28,583 bases of DNA from Schoenoplectus triqueter (Eukaryota > Streptophyta > Magnoliopsida > Poales > Cyperaceae), in assembly GCA_964058805.1 (NCBI GenBank), contig CAXKVV010001379.1:1-28583 (forward strand). The letters are read 5' to 3'. The position numbers and the translations under genes were made by a program. Positions within the stretch are counted from its first letter, which is position 1, and every line of letters starts with the position of its first letter. Of the stretch, positions 11,249 to 21,435 are shown in pieces. A model generated the notes under the pieces. It worked only from the letters and a program-made list of their open reading frames with translations. It had not been told where the DNA came from and did no database searches.

Positions 11249-12370
11249 TCATAAGGGCTTGGTTTTGAACCCGACCCACTCGACTAGGGCTGTACAAAAA
11301 AGCTCAGGCTCGTGGCTCAGCTTAGGCTCGAACTAATTTGACTCGAGCTAAAATGACTCGAGCTAATTTGGCTCGAGCTAATCTGACTCGGTAGTTAAAT
11401 GAGCCGAGTTTGAGTTGGGGTCGGCTCGGCTTGTGGATCGACTCAGCTCGAATAAAAAATAGTTTATATTTTTTTTGCCGAACTCTAATCCGATAACTCC
11501 TCTCTCATTATCTCTCACCATCTCACCATGTCAGCGACTTAAATATGTCTCTTACTCGATCGTGATTAGATTCATATATCCGACTCAATAGTTTTTTGTT
11601 GGTTCATCCATTCAAATTAATGCAGCGAAAATATCATTGAAAACATAGTTTGTTGATATATCAATTTTGTACCAATTCTCATACCAATCTTCTAGATGTA
11701 ATAATTCTAAATGTCAAATTGAGTTAATGCACATGCATTGGCTCGTGAGCTAGCTCGAATAGTAACGAGCCGAGTTTGAGCTAGGTTTTTCAGCTTGAAG
11801 CGTTTTACGAGCTCGGCTCGACTTGACTCAAATTTTTATGAGCCGAGCTTGAGCTAATCCCAGTTCGACTCGACTCTACTCGTTTGCAGCCCTACGCCCG
11901 ACCCATAAAAAAACCCGACCCTCATAAGTTCAACTCGGTTTTTTAATGGTAAAGGGCGCGCTTATCAAGGGTCGAGCTCAATCTTTAAAAAATCAGACCA
12001 TTCTAACCAGGTTCTTATCAAACCCGACCCTTCCCTTATCCTTTCTTTCATATTTTATATTGTATATTAATTACACTTTAAAAATCCAAAAACGCATAAC
12101 AAATTAAAACAAAATGTCAAAATAAAAAATATATTATAAAAATTTATACGAATATAAATTAACATTAAAATATACATAATCAATAAAAAAATATATATTA
12201 AACCCTTCACCGTCGATCTTTACCCGATCCTTAGAGTCTGGAGGATTTGATAAGGCCGAGCTTGTCAAGGTTCAGACTCATCGCTTAAAATCAATCCCTT
12301 TGAATTCGACCCTCTAAAAGCCCTTATCAAACTTGACCCTATCGTAGGCCCACTAGGCCTAGTCCCGGCC
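11249..12370. repeat. Repeat domain with CCCTTATCAAACCCGACCC-type words, host of a hAT insertion
   Basis: Variants of 'cttatcaaacccgaccc' and its complement recur at about 11,250, 11,950, 12,015, 12,250 and 12,325. AAGGGCTT near 11,253 is answered by AAGCCCTTAT near 12,319, so this may itself be an old element of about 1.1 kb. The hAT-like insertion at 11,285-11,894 interrupts it. Class and exact ends are not resolved. Confidence 0.4.
11285..11894. mobile_element. hAT-like non-autonomous element (610 bp), TAGGGCTG ends
   Basis: It begins TAGGGCTGTAC and ends GCAGCCCTA, an inverted pair. The flanking octamers cactcgac (11,277-11,284) and cgcccgac (11,895-11,902) agree at 6 of 8 positions, as expected of an aged 8-bp hAT duplication. 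The interior has many GGCTCGAGCT-type words (11,300-11,450 and 11,740-11,880), with inverted symmetry between the two sides. No transposase is encoded. Confidence 0.6.
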
Positions 12371-12462
12371 CTTGAGACGATACCTAATCTCAGTCAAGTA
12401 CTATGAAGTAAGAAGGCAATAACTTGATTGGATTAAAATCTGCTGTTATTCTTGAAGAATAA

Positions 12463-12727
12463 TAGGGTCCTATTATTCTATCTAAAAAAAACTAAAAATA
12501 GTAAAAAAATACATATAGATTGATAACCCATTAAATTTTATATAATTTCATTAATGTTTAATAGCTCATTAAAAACCGTTGCAAACATTAATGAAAACCT
12601 GTTAAATTTGATAATTTTTGATGACCTATCAAACATTAATGAAGTTGCATAAATTTGACGACTATTAATCTATAAGTAAAAAAAAATATATCAATAAATT
12701 TTTTTAGATAGAATAATAGAACTATAT
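12463..12727. mobile_element. MITE with inverted arms, about 265 bp
   Basis: CCTATTATTCTATCTAAAAA at the left is answered by TTTTTAGATAGAATAATAGA at the right. Complementarity continues inward through AATTTCATTAATGTTTAATA at left and the tatcaaacattaatgaagtt region at right. The left end reads ATAGGGTCC and the right ACTATA. I could not find a matching target duplication, so the ends are good to a few bases only. Confidence 0.65.
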
Positions 12728-12872
12728 CATTGTTCAAGATTAACAACAGATTTGATCCTGACTGGCCCTCGGTAACAAATTCATTGGTAAATTCTCCTTG
12801 CTCTATATACGATGTTTCTTCATGCCAAGGTGAAAACATATAGTGGTCTTCTACCCTTACAGGTGTATCCAT
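12728..12872 (-). other. Short unassigned open frame next to the MITE
   Basis: Read on the minus strand from an ATG at 12,870-12,872, about 45 codons with a mixed, protein-like composition (VEDHYMFSPWHEETSYIEQG) run up to the MITE end, beyond which the frame is MITE DNA. It could be an exon fragment of a gene broken by the MITE or chance. No family is recognised and no partner exon was found. Confidence 0.2.
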
Positions 12873-13107
12873 GTATGAGAGAAATTACTAATTAGTAACC
12901 AAGATTGATTGTTTTGATTAGCCTGTTACACTTGGGCTTTTAGTAATCTTTTTAGGCTGAAAGTCGGAAACGCTGCTGCAATTAATATGACATGAAAATA
13001 AAATAAAGATATGAATAGGCAAAGTGGGGTTCTTAAATGATTTTGATTCTGTTTGTGTTGACTGACGTGTTTGGAGTCTCATTACAGATATGATAATGAT
13101 AAATATG

Positions 13108-13109
<2 letters not shown>

Positions 13110-13142
<33 letters not shown>
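13110..13142. repeat. (TA)n microsatellite
   Basis: An uninterrupted TA dinucleotide run of about 33 bp. It marks the left edge of the ACGT-rich repeat region that follows. Confidence 0.95.
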
Positions 13143-13144
<2 letters not shown>

Positions 13145-13148
<4 letters not shown>

Positions 13149-13740
13149 CGAATAAATATTTGTGTCTGAACATGTTTGTACGTAACGTGTTCACGTATCA
13201 TACGTGTTGTATTATTAAATGTGCGCGATCAATATATGAATAATTTTGATACGTCTAAGCATGCACGTTTAATATATTGAACACGAACACACACGTCTAA
13301 CACGTGTACACGTACGTATAACACGTATAAAATATTTCAGCATATCAGACTTTTGAAATGCTTGTGTGCTAAAAAAATTAACTTGATATTGAAATTAGAG
13401 ACCATAATCACTATAATATATATGATATTTCTGAATATGACACGTTAATTTATTTTTTTGTGGTTAAGATCTCTCTATTTTTTTCTGATTTTTTAATATA
13501 TTTCTTCAATTTTATTTAAAATTTATTGAATTATACTTGCTACAAGTATTGACACGTGTTAAGCAAATATAAACACCAACACGTTTAATACAACGTGCTA
13601 GACATGTCACATATTTGGATTTTCAAATTTTTGATATATTTAAACACACATCCAAATATGTGAATACGTACTGATATGATACGTTCCATATCGAATACGT
13701 CATATATTCATATGTAACACACACGACATACGCATTTATC
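13145..13740. repeat. ACGT-rich diverged repeat region
   Basis: The words ACACGT, TACGTGT, AACACGT and ATACGT recur many times at about 13,180-13,330 and 13,550-13,735, on both strands, separated by plain AT-rich DNA at 13,340-13,540. The two dense blocks around a plain centre suggest the subterminal arrays of a transposon. I could not identify ends or a target duplication. Confidence 0.45.
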
Positions 13741-14135
13741 AATGCTCCAACGACAAAATTTGTCTGGTTCTGAAGATGCGAAGTTTTAAGAAACGGGATC
13801 ACACACTGCATTTGATCTTATAAAGCCATCTTCATGCATACCACACGCACTGTTTAACTTCTCACTTCCAACTAATTCCTATATTAAAATCGGCTACATT
13901 GCTTGTTTCTTATGATCCAATATTTCATAGATTGCTATTTGATGTTGATAAGCAATGAAATAGTTACTTTTTTTCTCTTAGAAGTTACTCTATTTCACTA
14001 CCAAAAATATAATATTCAAGTTTAAAATAGTGATAGTTGTAATTTTTTTATTTGAATGAAATATTGGTAGAAACCAATAAATTAATCTTGATAAGTCCAT
14101 GTTATTATAATTTCTTACTTTTAAAATGACTAAAA
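13741..14135. other. Intergenic DNA, nothing firm
   Basis: No gene is seen. CACTACCAAAAATATAAT at about 13,997 resembles the terminal motif of CACTA elements, but no matching opposite end was found nearby. Confidence 0.35.
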
Positions 14136-14373
14136 TCAATTATTTCCTCATAAATAATTTGGATACAAACTAAAAATGTAAAAAGTAGCCAGCAGCAGAA
14201 GATTCTTCCAATTAGACAATAATATGTTACCGACTAAAGTTTTGGAACTCTGGCGTGTTCTTTCAAAGTTTTGAAGGGTTATTATTATTATTATTATTAT
14301 TTTTTGAATATCTAGTCCAAGTACAAATCACCTATCGATAAAGACAATATTCATTTTGACCCCATGTAAATAG
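14136..14373 (+). repeat. Dispersed repeat copy B (matches intron 1 of the unknown gene)
   Basis: Colinear with 8576-8772 in the same orientation, estimated by eye at about 80% identity over the alignable part. This copy has an extra segment near 14,229-14,255 and an (ATT)n run at about 14,280-14,301. No exon-like sequence of the gene accompanies it. Confidence 0.75.
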
Positions 14374-15669
14374 CCACTCGTGTATCTCAATCAACAGTAA
14401 AAATAATAAAACACACTTGTTTATGTTATAAATAATTACAAAATACACTTGTTTCTTATAATGATATTTTTTTTGAATGCTTCAAAATATGTTTTCAAGA
14501 AACATTATTAGAATAAACATTTACAAATATATATTAGTATATATTGCATTAATTTCTTTAAATATAATAAATTTGATTTTAATTTATAATTAATTTTTAA
14601 ATCAAGTAAAATAAATTTATATAATCTTTTTGAATAAAATAAATAAATAATCATGAGAGAATCCAATATATTTCATTATCATGTTGTCAACATGCATATA
14701 TTCTAGAAATGGAATCATGATCTTATTTGTAAAATTAATTTTTATTATTTATTACAAAGTTGGATTCCAAATAAAAGATTTGATGTCTTATTGAAAATAT
14801 AATCATGAATTATCATATATTTATTTTTCAATTTAAATTTCTTAGCCAGGTATATTACTTTTTGAGAAAAATAAATAAATTATTCTTATTATTTTTGAGA
14901 AAAGATTTGATGAATTTTGAAATATAAAAATTTTAATTTATTTTCACATGTAATGAGTGAAGACAGGGTATGATCAATGCCATAATATCTTCTATATAAA
15001 AAAATTCAAAGTTAACGTCATAATATTTTATATAGATTCATCAGAGTTTTTTTTTTGAAAAAATAGTAATTAATTAATCAATAACCTAAATTGATACTTA
15101 TAATATTGTATATTATCATAATAGAGTTACCAAGGAGAGAGGCAAGAGACCCACTAAGAGAAGGAGAAGATGAACACGAACAGGATTGAGATCAATCACA
15201 CACAAGAGAGGCAACCATAGAAGCTACACAAATAAATTGTTGTTTTTACTGATTTAGTAGACATATAAGCAACCATAGAAGCTACACAGTACGGTTCTAC
15301 TAACTACATGGTGTTTGATTAATTATCTCTGGTTACATAATTGAGTTAAATTGTATGTAGTGATTGTAATTTTTATTCAACTGATGCATTTTTATTATTA
15401 CTAAAATAATATCTAATTTTTTTGCAAGTGTATAACTAATATGAGAATATGCAGATAGTATAGAGGGACGTCGAATCACACGATGAGGTAATCGCTAATC
15501 CATTTTTTCATTTCAAGCATATAACTAATACTATATATTTTTTTTCATATACAATGTTAAACTTAACTTCAGCCACAAAATACAATCAATTTAGTCCAAA
15601 TATTTACAGCGTGCCACTCGTGAAATTTAACTACAACTATAATACTCCGACAACATTATTTTAATTATT
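14374..15669. other. AT-rich intergenic DNA, nothing recognised
   Basis: Long AT-rich stretch without coding frames or clear element ends. A short direct repeat, AAGCAACCATAGAAGCTACACA, appears twice within about 60 bp (around 15,208 and 15,268). Confidence 0.45.
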
Positions 15670-15939
15670 CACTATCACAAAACTGATGCCCATTTAATAC
15701 CGATTTTCAATAAAAGTTTTTAATTATTAACAATTGTAAAAGATGTATCAAAACTAATAAAAAAAGTACAAAAAAAGTTAGTAACATTTTTTTAGTAAAA
15801 ATCATTACTATAGGTCAGTGGCCCCATCTAACTAGTTGATATCTTTAGTAAAGATCAATGAGCCCCACCTACATCAGAACTAGCTCAGAACCTATTTTTA
15901 TAAAAAAAAATCGTCACTAAAGATCAATTAACGGCCGGA

Positions 15940-17237
15940 TAGGCGGGTAAAACGTCAATTCTGTGGCCTGATCTGTCCATCAAAATCACATACCCGTCCT
16001 GCCCGGCCCATACCTCGGGGCCTGAAAATCTCGGCCCGTCTTGCCTGCAGGCCAAGTTTTTCTGGCCCGGCCCGGCTCGGCCAAACCCGTTCTGCAGTGC
16101 AGTTTTTTAAAATAGGTTGAGAAACGTATTTTTTTAGCATTTTAGATTATAAATTTGAAAAAACTTAAAATATAAAATTTATAGATTTTATTGTTATAAA
16201 TCTACATAATTTTATTTCATATTAATATAATTTTTCAGTATAAAGTTATCATTAAAAAAAATATTCAGAGGTCTAAAAATTTTCAGCAGCAAACCTTCAT
16301 AATATGAATTTTTGAAATTTATAAGTTATGTTTTTGAAAGATATCAAAATATAAAAATGATAGATATAGTTATCATGGTTTTAAAAAAAATAATTTTGTA
16401 TTGATTGAATTTTTGAGTTAAAAGATATGACTAAAAAGGTAGCGAGAGGTCTATTGAATTATATTATTCATATTTATAAATTTCAAAAATATAAGTGCTT
16501 CTATTCATATAATAATATTATAAATAAATATTTAATATAATTTAAATGATATTAGTATTTATTAAAATTCTACATAATTTTTAGAATATATTGATATATA
16601 TATATATTATATGTAATATAAATATAAAAAATTATATATATATATATATATATAATTAGGCTATGATGCTTTGCAAAGTACAAAAACGTTGTGTGCTTTG
16701 CACTCTATTTTTAATTTTAAGTAAAAAATGATTGATCCAAACCGCTCAATCTAATCTCCATATCAAAATCTATTAGTAAACCAAAATTTATATTTTTTTT
16801 GGAATTTATTTGCTATTTTTTTGGATAGGGGCAAAACCATCATTTTTGGATGAACCAGAATTCTCAGATCAAGTCATTTTTCTCCTCATCAGAAAAAATA
16901 GCAAAAAAATAAAAAAATATAAATTTTGGTTTACTAATAGATTTTTATATGAATATTAGATTGAACGGTTCGGATCGATTATTTCCGACTTGAAATTAAA
17001 AATAGAACGCAAAACACATAATGCCTTTGTGTTTTGCAAAATACCATAGTCAGACTCTCTCTCTCTCTATATATATACAATTACTCCGGGCCGGACGGAC
17101 TGGCCTAACTTCAAACCTGTACCCGGTCCGGCCTGTAGGAAGGCACAGCCCGACCCTACCCGTTCATTGACCGGACTGGACGAGTTAATGTCGGACCGAG
17201 ACGGATCCACCGGGACACAGCTAAATTGTCATCCCTA
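15940..17237. mobile_element. hAT-like element nested in the CACTA element
   Basis: The right end AATTGTCATCCCTA (to 17,237) is the usual hAT-like TAGGGATGACAATT terminus. The left end TAGGCGGGTAAAACGTCAATT is a degraded counterpart. GC-rich words (GGCCCGGCCCGGCTCGGCC at about 16,063; CCGGGCCGGACGGACTGGCC at about 17,086) lie near both ends in inverted arrangement. I found no clean 8-bp duplication, so the left boundary is provisional. It is interrupted by a foldback MITE. Confidence 0.55.
16661..17049. mobile_element. Foldback MITE (389 bp) nested in the hAT-like element
   Basis: The two halves are nearly complete inverted copies: arms of about 170 bp (16,661 to about 16,832 and about 16,885-17,049) around a spacer of about 50 bp. 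Matching blocks include AAATCTATTAGTAAACCAAA and its complement, CTATTTTTAATTTT and its complement, and CTATG/CATAG ends. A (TA)n tract adjoins the left end and a CT/TA tract the right. No target duplication is clear. RNA from either strand would form a long hairpin. Confidence 0.75.
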
Positions 17238-17509
17238 GTGAGTCTTATCTCAGAACCAATATCAGAACACCTCTACCTACCTCGAATAATAGATTTATGA
17301 AAAAGACCACTGAAGGTTTTTATGAAAAAATAATTACTGAAGATATATGACCTACAACATTTTTTTTTAATAAGAACCTCTAGTGAAGATAACCTTTTTA
17401 GTAACGGTTGTTATGAACTTTTTGTTCCTATGCCGTCTATAATGATTGCACAACCATCACTTGATCCTTTTAAAAATCATTATTAATGTTATTTTCTATG
17501 GTAGTGATT

Positions 17510-18160
17510 CAAGCTTCTATAAAATGTATAATGACTCTTAATGACAGAGTGATTATTTAACAGTTTTACGACAAAATTATATGACCGTTAAAGTATAAAA
17601 TGGTCAACAATTTTAGGACCTTTTATATTAAAAAAAACTAAATGACGCATTCCATAAAATTATAATTGATAATTAAGTAGAAGTAACAATTATAGCGTTA
17701 ATTATCTACTTAAAATTTAAAAGTCTTACATCCTACTGGATGTTTACATCCAAAATGCAAAAGATGTAAAAAAGGCAAAAATTTAGAGTTCGAAGTTGAA
17801 AAAAAAATGAACTCAAAATTCAGATTTAGAAGTGGAGGTAACTCGTATTATTGATCTCAATCATTAAATGCATTCCTCTTCCTCTATTTGCAACGGATGA
17901 ATTCTATACTATATATTATCACATGACAAGTGTTTTGTTTTGTTTTGTTTTTTTCTATCTACATTATATTTTTGTACCAGATATTATCATTGGCTCATAC
18001 AATTTATCTCAATTATCATTGCCGAGGAATGGAATCCACTCTTATTCTGATGAATAAGAGAGTCCTCTCATTCTTTCATTCACAGTGGTATCTCTCTGAT
18101 TTTAATTTGTAATGAAATTAACTGTCAATGAGAGAATAAGAGGATCAGAACAAGAGCAGG
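17510..18160. other. Intergenic DNA, no gene supported
   Basis: Open frames here are short and low-complexity (Phe/Tyr/Ile-rich) with no family motif. A small perfect stem, CTCTTATTC-tgat-GAATAAGAG (about 18,039-18,060), is present. Confidence 0.4.
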
Positions 18161-18295
18161 GCTGCCTCCTAATTTTTAAAAAATATCAAAAAAATATACA
18201 TAATTTTATAAAAAAATAAAAAAATTGTATATCTGACTTCTTCGATCTCGGCCTCCTCCCCTCTCTAATTTAAAATTCTGACTCCACCCTGGCTG
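18161..18295 (-). repeat. Transposon-end-like remnant
   Basis: GGGCTGCCTCCTAATT to CTGACTCCACCCTGGCTG reads, on the minus strand, like the degraded 'tggcggagccag' noncoding repeat also hinted at near 1594 in the opposite orientation. The match is weak and the ends are not defined. Confidence 0.3.
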
Positions 18296-19255
18296 AAGTA
18301 ACGCAGTACGTGAGGCATCCTCTAGTTTTTAATTTAATGGGAAACGGTAAAATCAATAACATCTTAATTTAAACAGCCAACAAACTAAAAATTACGACAT
18401 TATTTTACCAAATAGGCTCGTTGGGTCTTCATTGCATATAAATATGTACTGCAAGTTGGGAAGATTATTTATTAATTTGATATTGAATGGAAACGCCATT
18501 CTACGTAAAACAAAATTATTGCACATTGATGTAAATCGTTCTTTATTTTTTTGGTCGATGAATATGCGCATAATATATTTTATCGTTTCCTGGAACAAAG
18601 ATAAATCAAACTACTTTGAAATGAAATAAGATAAGACATTATTTTATGGTGGTTTTACTATACAGCCAAAGCCAATTTATTTGCCAATGGTTTCAGTTTC
18701 AAGGAAAAAAAAATGCAAATGAGTCGTGTGGTTTCAGCTAGCCAAAAAATAAAAAAATATTGCTCTGGTGGCGCTAGTACTGGACCTGTTGGAAGAAAAA
18801 AAAATACAAATTATTGACTCAGAATTTTTTAAATCAAGCATTAAATTGCTTCAAAAGAACTGTGACTTTGAACAATTTGCATAATCAATTCAAAATTACT
18901 CCAATTTTGCACCCAGGTGAAAACATTTTGTACTTTTCTCAGCTTCTGCTTGTTTAGGATGGGGGTAGTGTGATTTTGAAACCATCATATTGCAACCAAA
19001 TTAAATGGAATACTACGTCAAAATCCACCATGTTGCTTTGTCAAATATAAAATGAAATGCTTGCCATTATTGGATGGATGGATGGTGGCGGGTTCTGACA
19101 TCACTAATTTTATATGAATGACAAAAGATATTATTGATAGTTTATTTCCTAGCTAGATCTGCGCACGAGACGAGTTGAGGCCTAAGGGAAGAGCATATTC
19201 AATGAATCAATTAAGTACACTATATATAATGCATACGATTCGAACATTTTCGAAT
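18296..19255. other. Intergenic DNA, no gene supported
   Basis: Only overlapping chance open frames on both strands at 18,390-18,630, with low-complexity content. There is a GGATG triplication at about 19,073-19,085. No element ends were recognised. Confidence 0.4.
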
Positions 19256-19415
19256 AGTTTTATTCCTTTCATATTCCTCACTGAATGTATAGTTTGATTC
19301 CTTTCATATTCCTCACTGAATGTATAGTTTGATTCCTTTCATATTTCTCGGTAAATGTATAGTTTGATTCCTTTCATATTCTTCAGTAAGTGTGTAGTTT
19401 GATTCTTTCATATCT
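19256..19415 (+). repeat. Tandem repeat, 35-bp unit, about 4.5 copies
   Basis: The unit GATTCCTTTCATATTCCTCA plus CTGAATGTATAGTTT repeats in tandem. The first copies are nearly identical and the last two more diverged (ttctcggtaaatg, ttcttcagtaagtg). It is noncoding. Confidence 0.92.
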
Positions 19416-19793
19416 TTTCTTTGCATCCATGAGCTATATTGATGGTGTATCAGCAAGCAGCATCAAATAATCAAACGTATATATTCCTAAATGTCTATAT
19501 CAATTTGAAGTTTAAATTTGTAAAGGTGTTAAAATTAGACGATTAAATTTTTTATATAAATCCAAAGTAATGTATGCTCTATTCAATTTTTTTTTGTAAT
19601 TGTTCTGTAGTTAGAATAATATATTTAAAATATTAATATATTATAAATTAAGTTTTATGCTAGAATTAATCATTTCTATGTAGTTTAGAACGAATCTGAT
19701 ATATATATATATATTTTGAAGTTGAATAAGACTTAGTATGTTAGTAACTAGCAAAATGATATGAGCCGACAACATTGATTGGGACACAAATCT

Positions 19794-19815
19794 TATATAT
19801 ATATATATATATATA
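19794..19815. repeat. (TA)n microsatellite
   Basis: A short TA run. A similar one lies at about 19,698-19,714. Confidence 0.9.
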
Positions 19816-20223
19816 CATCAATTAATAAATTTTAGTGCTCTGAATAGCACCAAAAAAGAAAAGAATTCCGAACTTACGATACAATTGCAAAAAATTACCC
19901 TTATTTTAAACCATCTTTTATTAAGTATATCGATTGTTTTCCTGCTTGGCTCAAATGACTCCAGGACACTGTTTTCTCCATTTTCATTTATTCACTGTAA
20001 ATATCATAATGGCAACTTCACCAGTGGATATGAATCCACTGGTAAAAATATATACTAGAAGCTCATCAAATCTCTGTTCTCTGCGACTCTGCCTCATGCT
20101 CCCCTATACTGGAGTGCACAGTAATTAAAGAACTCTAACCATTTATTAACCCATCAAAACCAAAACTAAAAATCCAATTAAATTCCCACGAACTTCACAA
20201 CCATACCACAATCAATTTCATGT

Positions 20224-21180
20224 CTAAAAATCGACACCGGCGAACACCTTCTTCACCTGTTCTAGTGTCACAAACAGGACGACTGTGAACGGCCCCTGCC
20301 GCGTCACTGTTGGAATAAACCCTTTGTAAAGTGCCATCACACCCTCTTTACTCACTGTCTTCACAAAGCAATCAATGGCACCGGCATAAGGTGGCGGTTT
20401 CCCACACTCGACCTTCATGTTCATAACCCTCGTCTTCACGACATCCACTGGGTTTGATGCAGCTGCTGCCACCAACCCGGCGGTGAAGCTCGCTGCCACG
20501 TGTGTCCCAAGCCCATCTGTTTCCTTTCCCCTCCATCTCAATATTGCCTCCTTTGCCTGGTCATATGTGGCAAGCTGTGATGCGGTCACGATCATTGCAC
20601 GGTTGATTGTCAGAGATGATCCTCTCCAGAGGCTTGTGATTCCTTCGTGGCGCACCATGCGGGTAATTGCATCAGCAACACTCTTGTAGTTGCGTCTCTC
20701 GGCTATTGGGAGGCGACCATCAGCCTGCATTCTGACCATTGCCACATCAGCAGGGTTGCCAACAGCAGCGCCAATGCCACCTGAGATGAACCCTGCGCCA
20801 ATTTTGAGTTGTACAGGGAGAGATGTGCCATCACCATTAGGCGACCATTTCTTCTTGAAGAAATCATACAAACCCATGCGTGTGGTGGAGTAAAGCCCTT
20901 GCCTAAGGACGGTAGCGGAGACACCAGAGAAAAGGCCGAGGGGCCCCTCTGAGCGAAGAATCTTGACCCCAACAGCTATCAGGCCAGGTTTGGGGACTGG
21001 AGAATGTGGCAATACCATGTTGGCCCCACTATGGGAGATAGCCTGCCGAAGAGCAGGATTAAATGGCACAACGGTTTCTCCTTGAAGTTGCATTCTAACC
21101 TTGATCAGATCAAGAGGATGTGTGGAGGAACCAGCAATTATTGCGGCAATGCCTCCTTCAACGAATCCCTTTAGACCCAT
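20224..21180 (-). CDS. Mitochondrial dicarboxylate carrier (plant DIC/UCP4-6 group)
   Basis: A single 318-codon exon encodes a complete mitochondrial carrier. It starts MGLKGFVEGGIAAIIAG and has three tandem carrier repeats with signature motifs HPLDLIKVRMQLQGE (residues about 20-34), NPADVAMVRMQADGR (about 141-155) and NPVDVVKTRVMNMK (about 241-254). Each repeat has two membrane helices, and the protein ends FVTLEQVKKVFAGVDF. The start and end match my memory of Arabidopsis DIC1-3 (formerly UCP5, UCP4, UCP6), which exchange malate, oxaloacetate, succinate, phosphate and sulfate across the inner mitochondrial membrane. Lack of introns and length of about 310-340 residues are also typical of that group. 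The ATG at 21,178-21,180 is fixed by the conserved N terminus. It is intact. Which paralogue it is cannot be told from sequence alone. Confidence 0.95.
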   Translation of the reverse strand: MGLKGFVEGGIAAIIAGSSTHPLDLIKVRMQLQGETVVPFNPALRQAISHSGANMVLPHSPVPKPGLIAVGVKILRSEGPLGLFSGVSATVLRQGLYSTTRMGLYDFFKKKWSPNGDGTSLPVQLKIGAGFISGGIGAAVGNPADVAMVRMQADGRLPIAERRNYKSVADAITRMVRHEGITSLWRGSSLTINRAMIVTASQLATYDQAKEAILRWRGKETDGLGTHVAASFTAGLVAAAASNPVDVVKTRVMNMKVECGKPPPYAGAIDCFVKTVSKEGVMALYKGFIPTVTRQGPFTVVLFVTLEQVKKVFAGVDF

Positions 21181-21367
21181 CTCTTTTTTTTGGATAAAGT
21201 ATCAAACCAAAAGGAACTCTCGCCAAAAATTGTAAGTTTTCTTCTCTAAAATAGAGATGGATCAAAGAAGCTTGAATCTGAATTCTACTAACCGGAGATT
21301 TCACTGGAAACCTTGAGATGAAAGTGGAGATACAAGCCGAATGACGAACTTGGTTACTCCGTGACAT
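21158..21367 (-). other. Upstream ORF overlapping the carrier start codon
   Basis: A 69-codon frame begins at an ATG at 21,365-21,367 and ends 20 bases inside the carrier CDS, in a different frame. Its peptide resembles no family I know. By position it would reduce carrier translation on any mRNA that includes it. It is the only upstream ATG between about 21,405 and the carrier start. It is more likely regulatory than a functional protein. Confidence 0.45.
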
Positions 21368-21370
21368 GTG

Positions 21371-21379
21371 CTATATATA
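21371..21379 (-). promoter_or_regulatory. Proximal TATA box of the carrier gene
   Basis: On the minus strand TATATATAG lies about 190 bp upstream of the carrier ATG and only a few bases before the ATG of the upstream ORF. A start site about 30 bp downstream (near 21,340-21,345) would leave a leader of about 160 nt with no upstream ATG. Confidence 0.5.
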
Positions 21380-21435
21380 AATTCTCTTTTCTCTCTTTAG
21401 ATTTGCTGAGAGAAGAGAAATCGTGGAAGAAAAGG

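Larger units (their letters stand above)
15670..17506. mobile_element. CACTA (En/Spm-type) non-autonomous element carrying nested insertions
   Basis: The left end CACTATCACAAAA (from 15,670) and right end TTTTCTATGGTAGTG (to 17,506) form the CACTA-type inverted repeat. Both are flanked by the 3-bp duplication ATT (15,667-15,669 and 17,507-17,509). Subterminal words such as ACTAAAGATCAAT at left and ACTGAAGATATA or AGTGAAGATAAC at right fit the clustered binding sites of this superfamily. No transposase frame is visible, so it is non-autonomous. A GC-rich hAT-like insertion occupies about 15,940-17,237, leaving about 540 bp of CACTA DNA. Confidence 0.8.

Noticed and set aside
13997..14070. CACTACCAAAAATATAA as the start of another CACTA element
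   Set aside because: No matching inverted end or 3-bp duplication could be found downstream.
15955..16140. 61-codon minus-strand frame rich in Arg/Gly/Ala
   Set aside because: Lies in the GC-rich end of the nested hAT-like element. Composition explains it.
17851..18629. Several 60-68-codon frames
   Set aside because: Low-complexity, overlapping on both strands, with no motifs, promoter or splice support.
19256..19415. Regular repeats that might suggest a CRISPR-like array
   Set aside because: The units are contiguous with no unique spacers, and the genome is a plant's. It is a minisatellite.
20417..20972. Open frames overlapping the carrier gene on both strands
   Set aside because: All overlap the conserved 318-aa carrier frame and have no family similarity.
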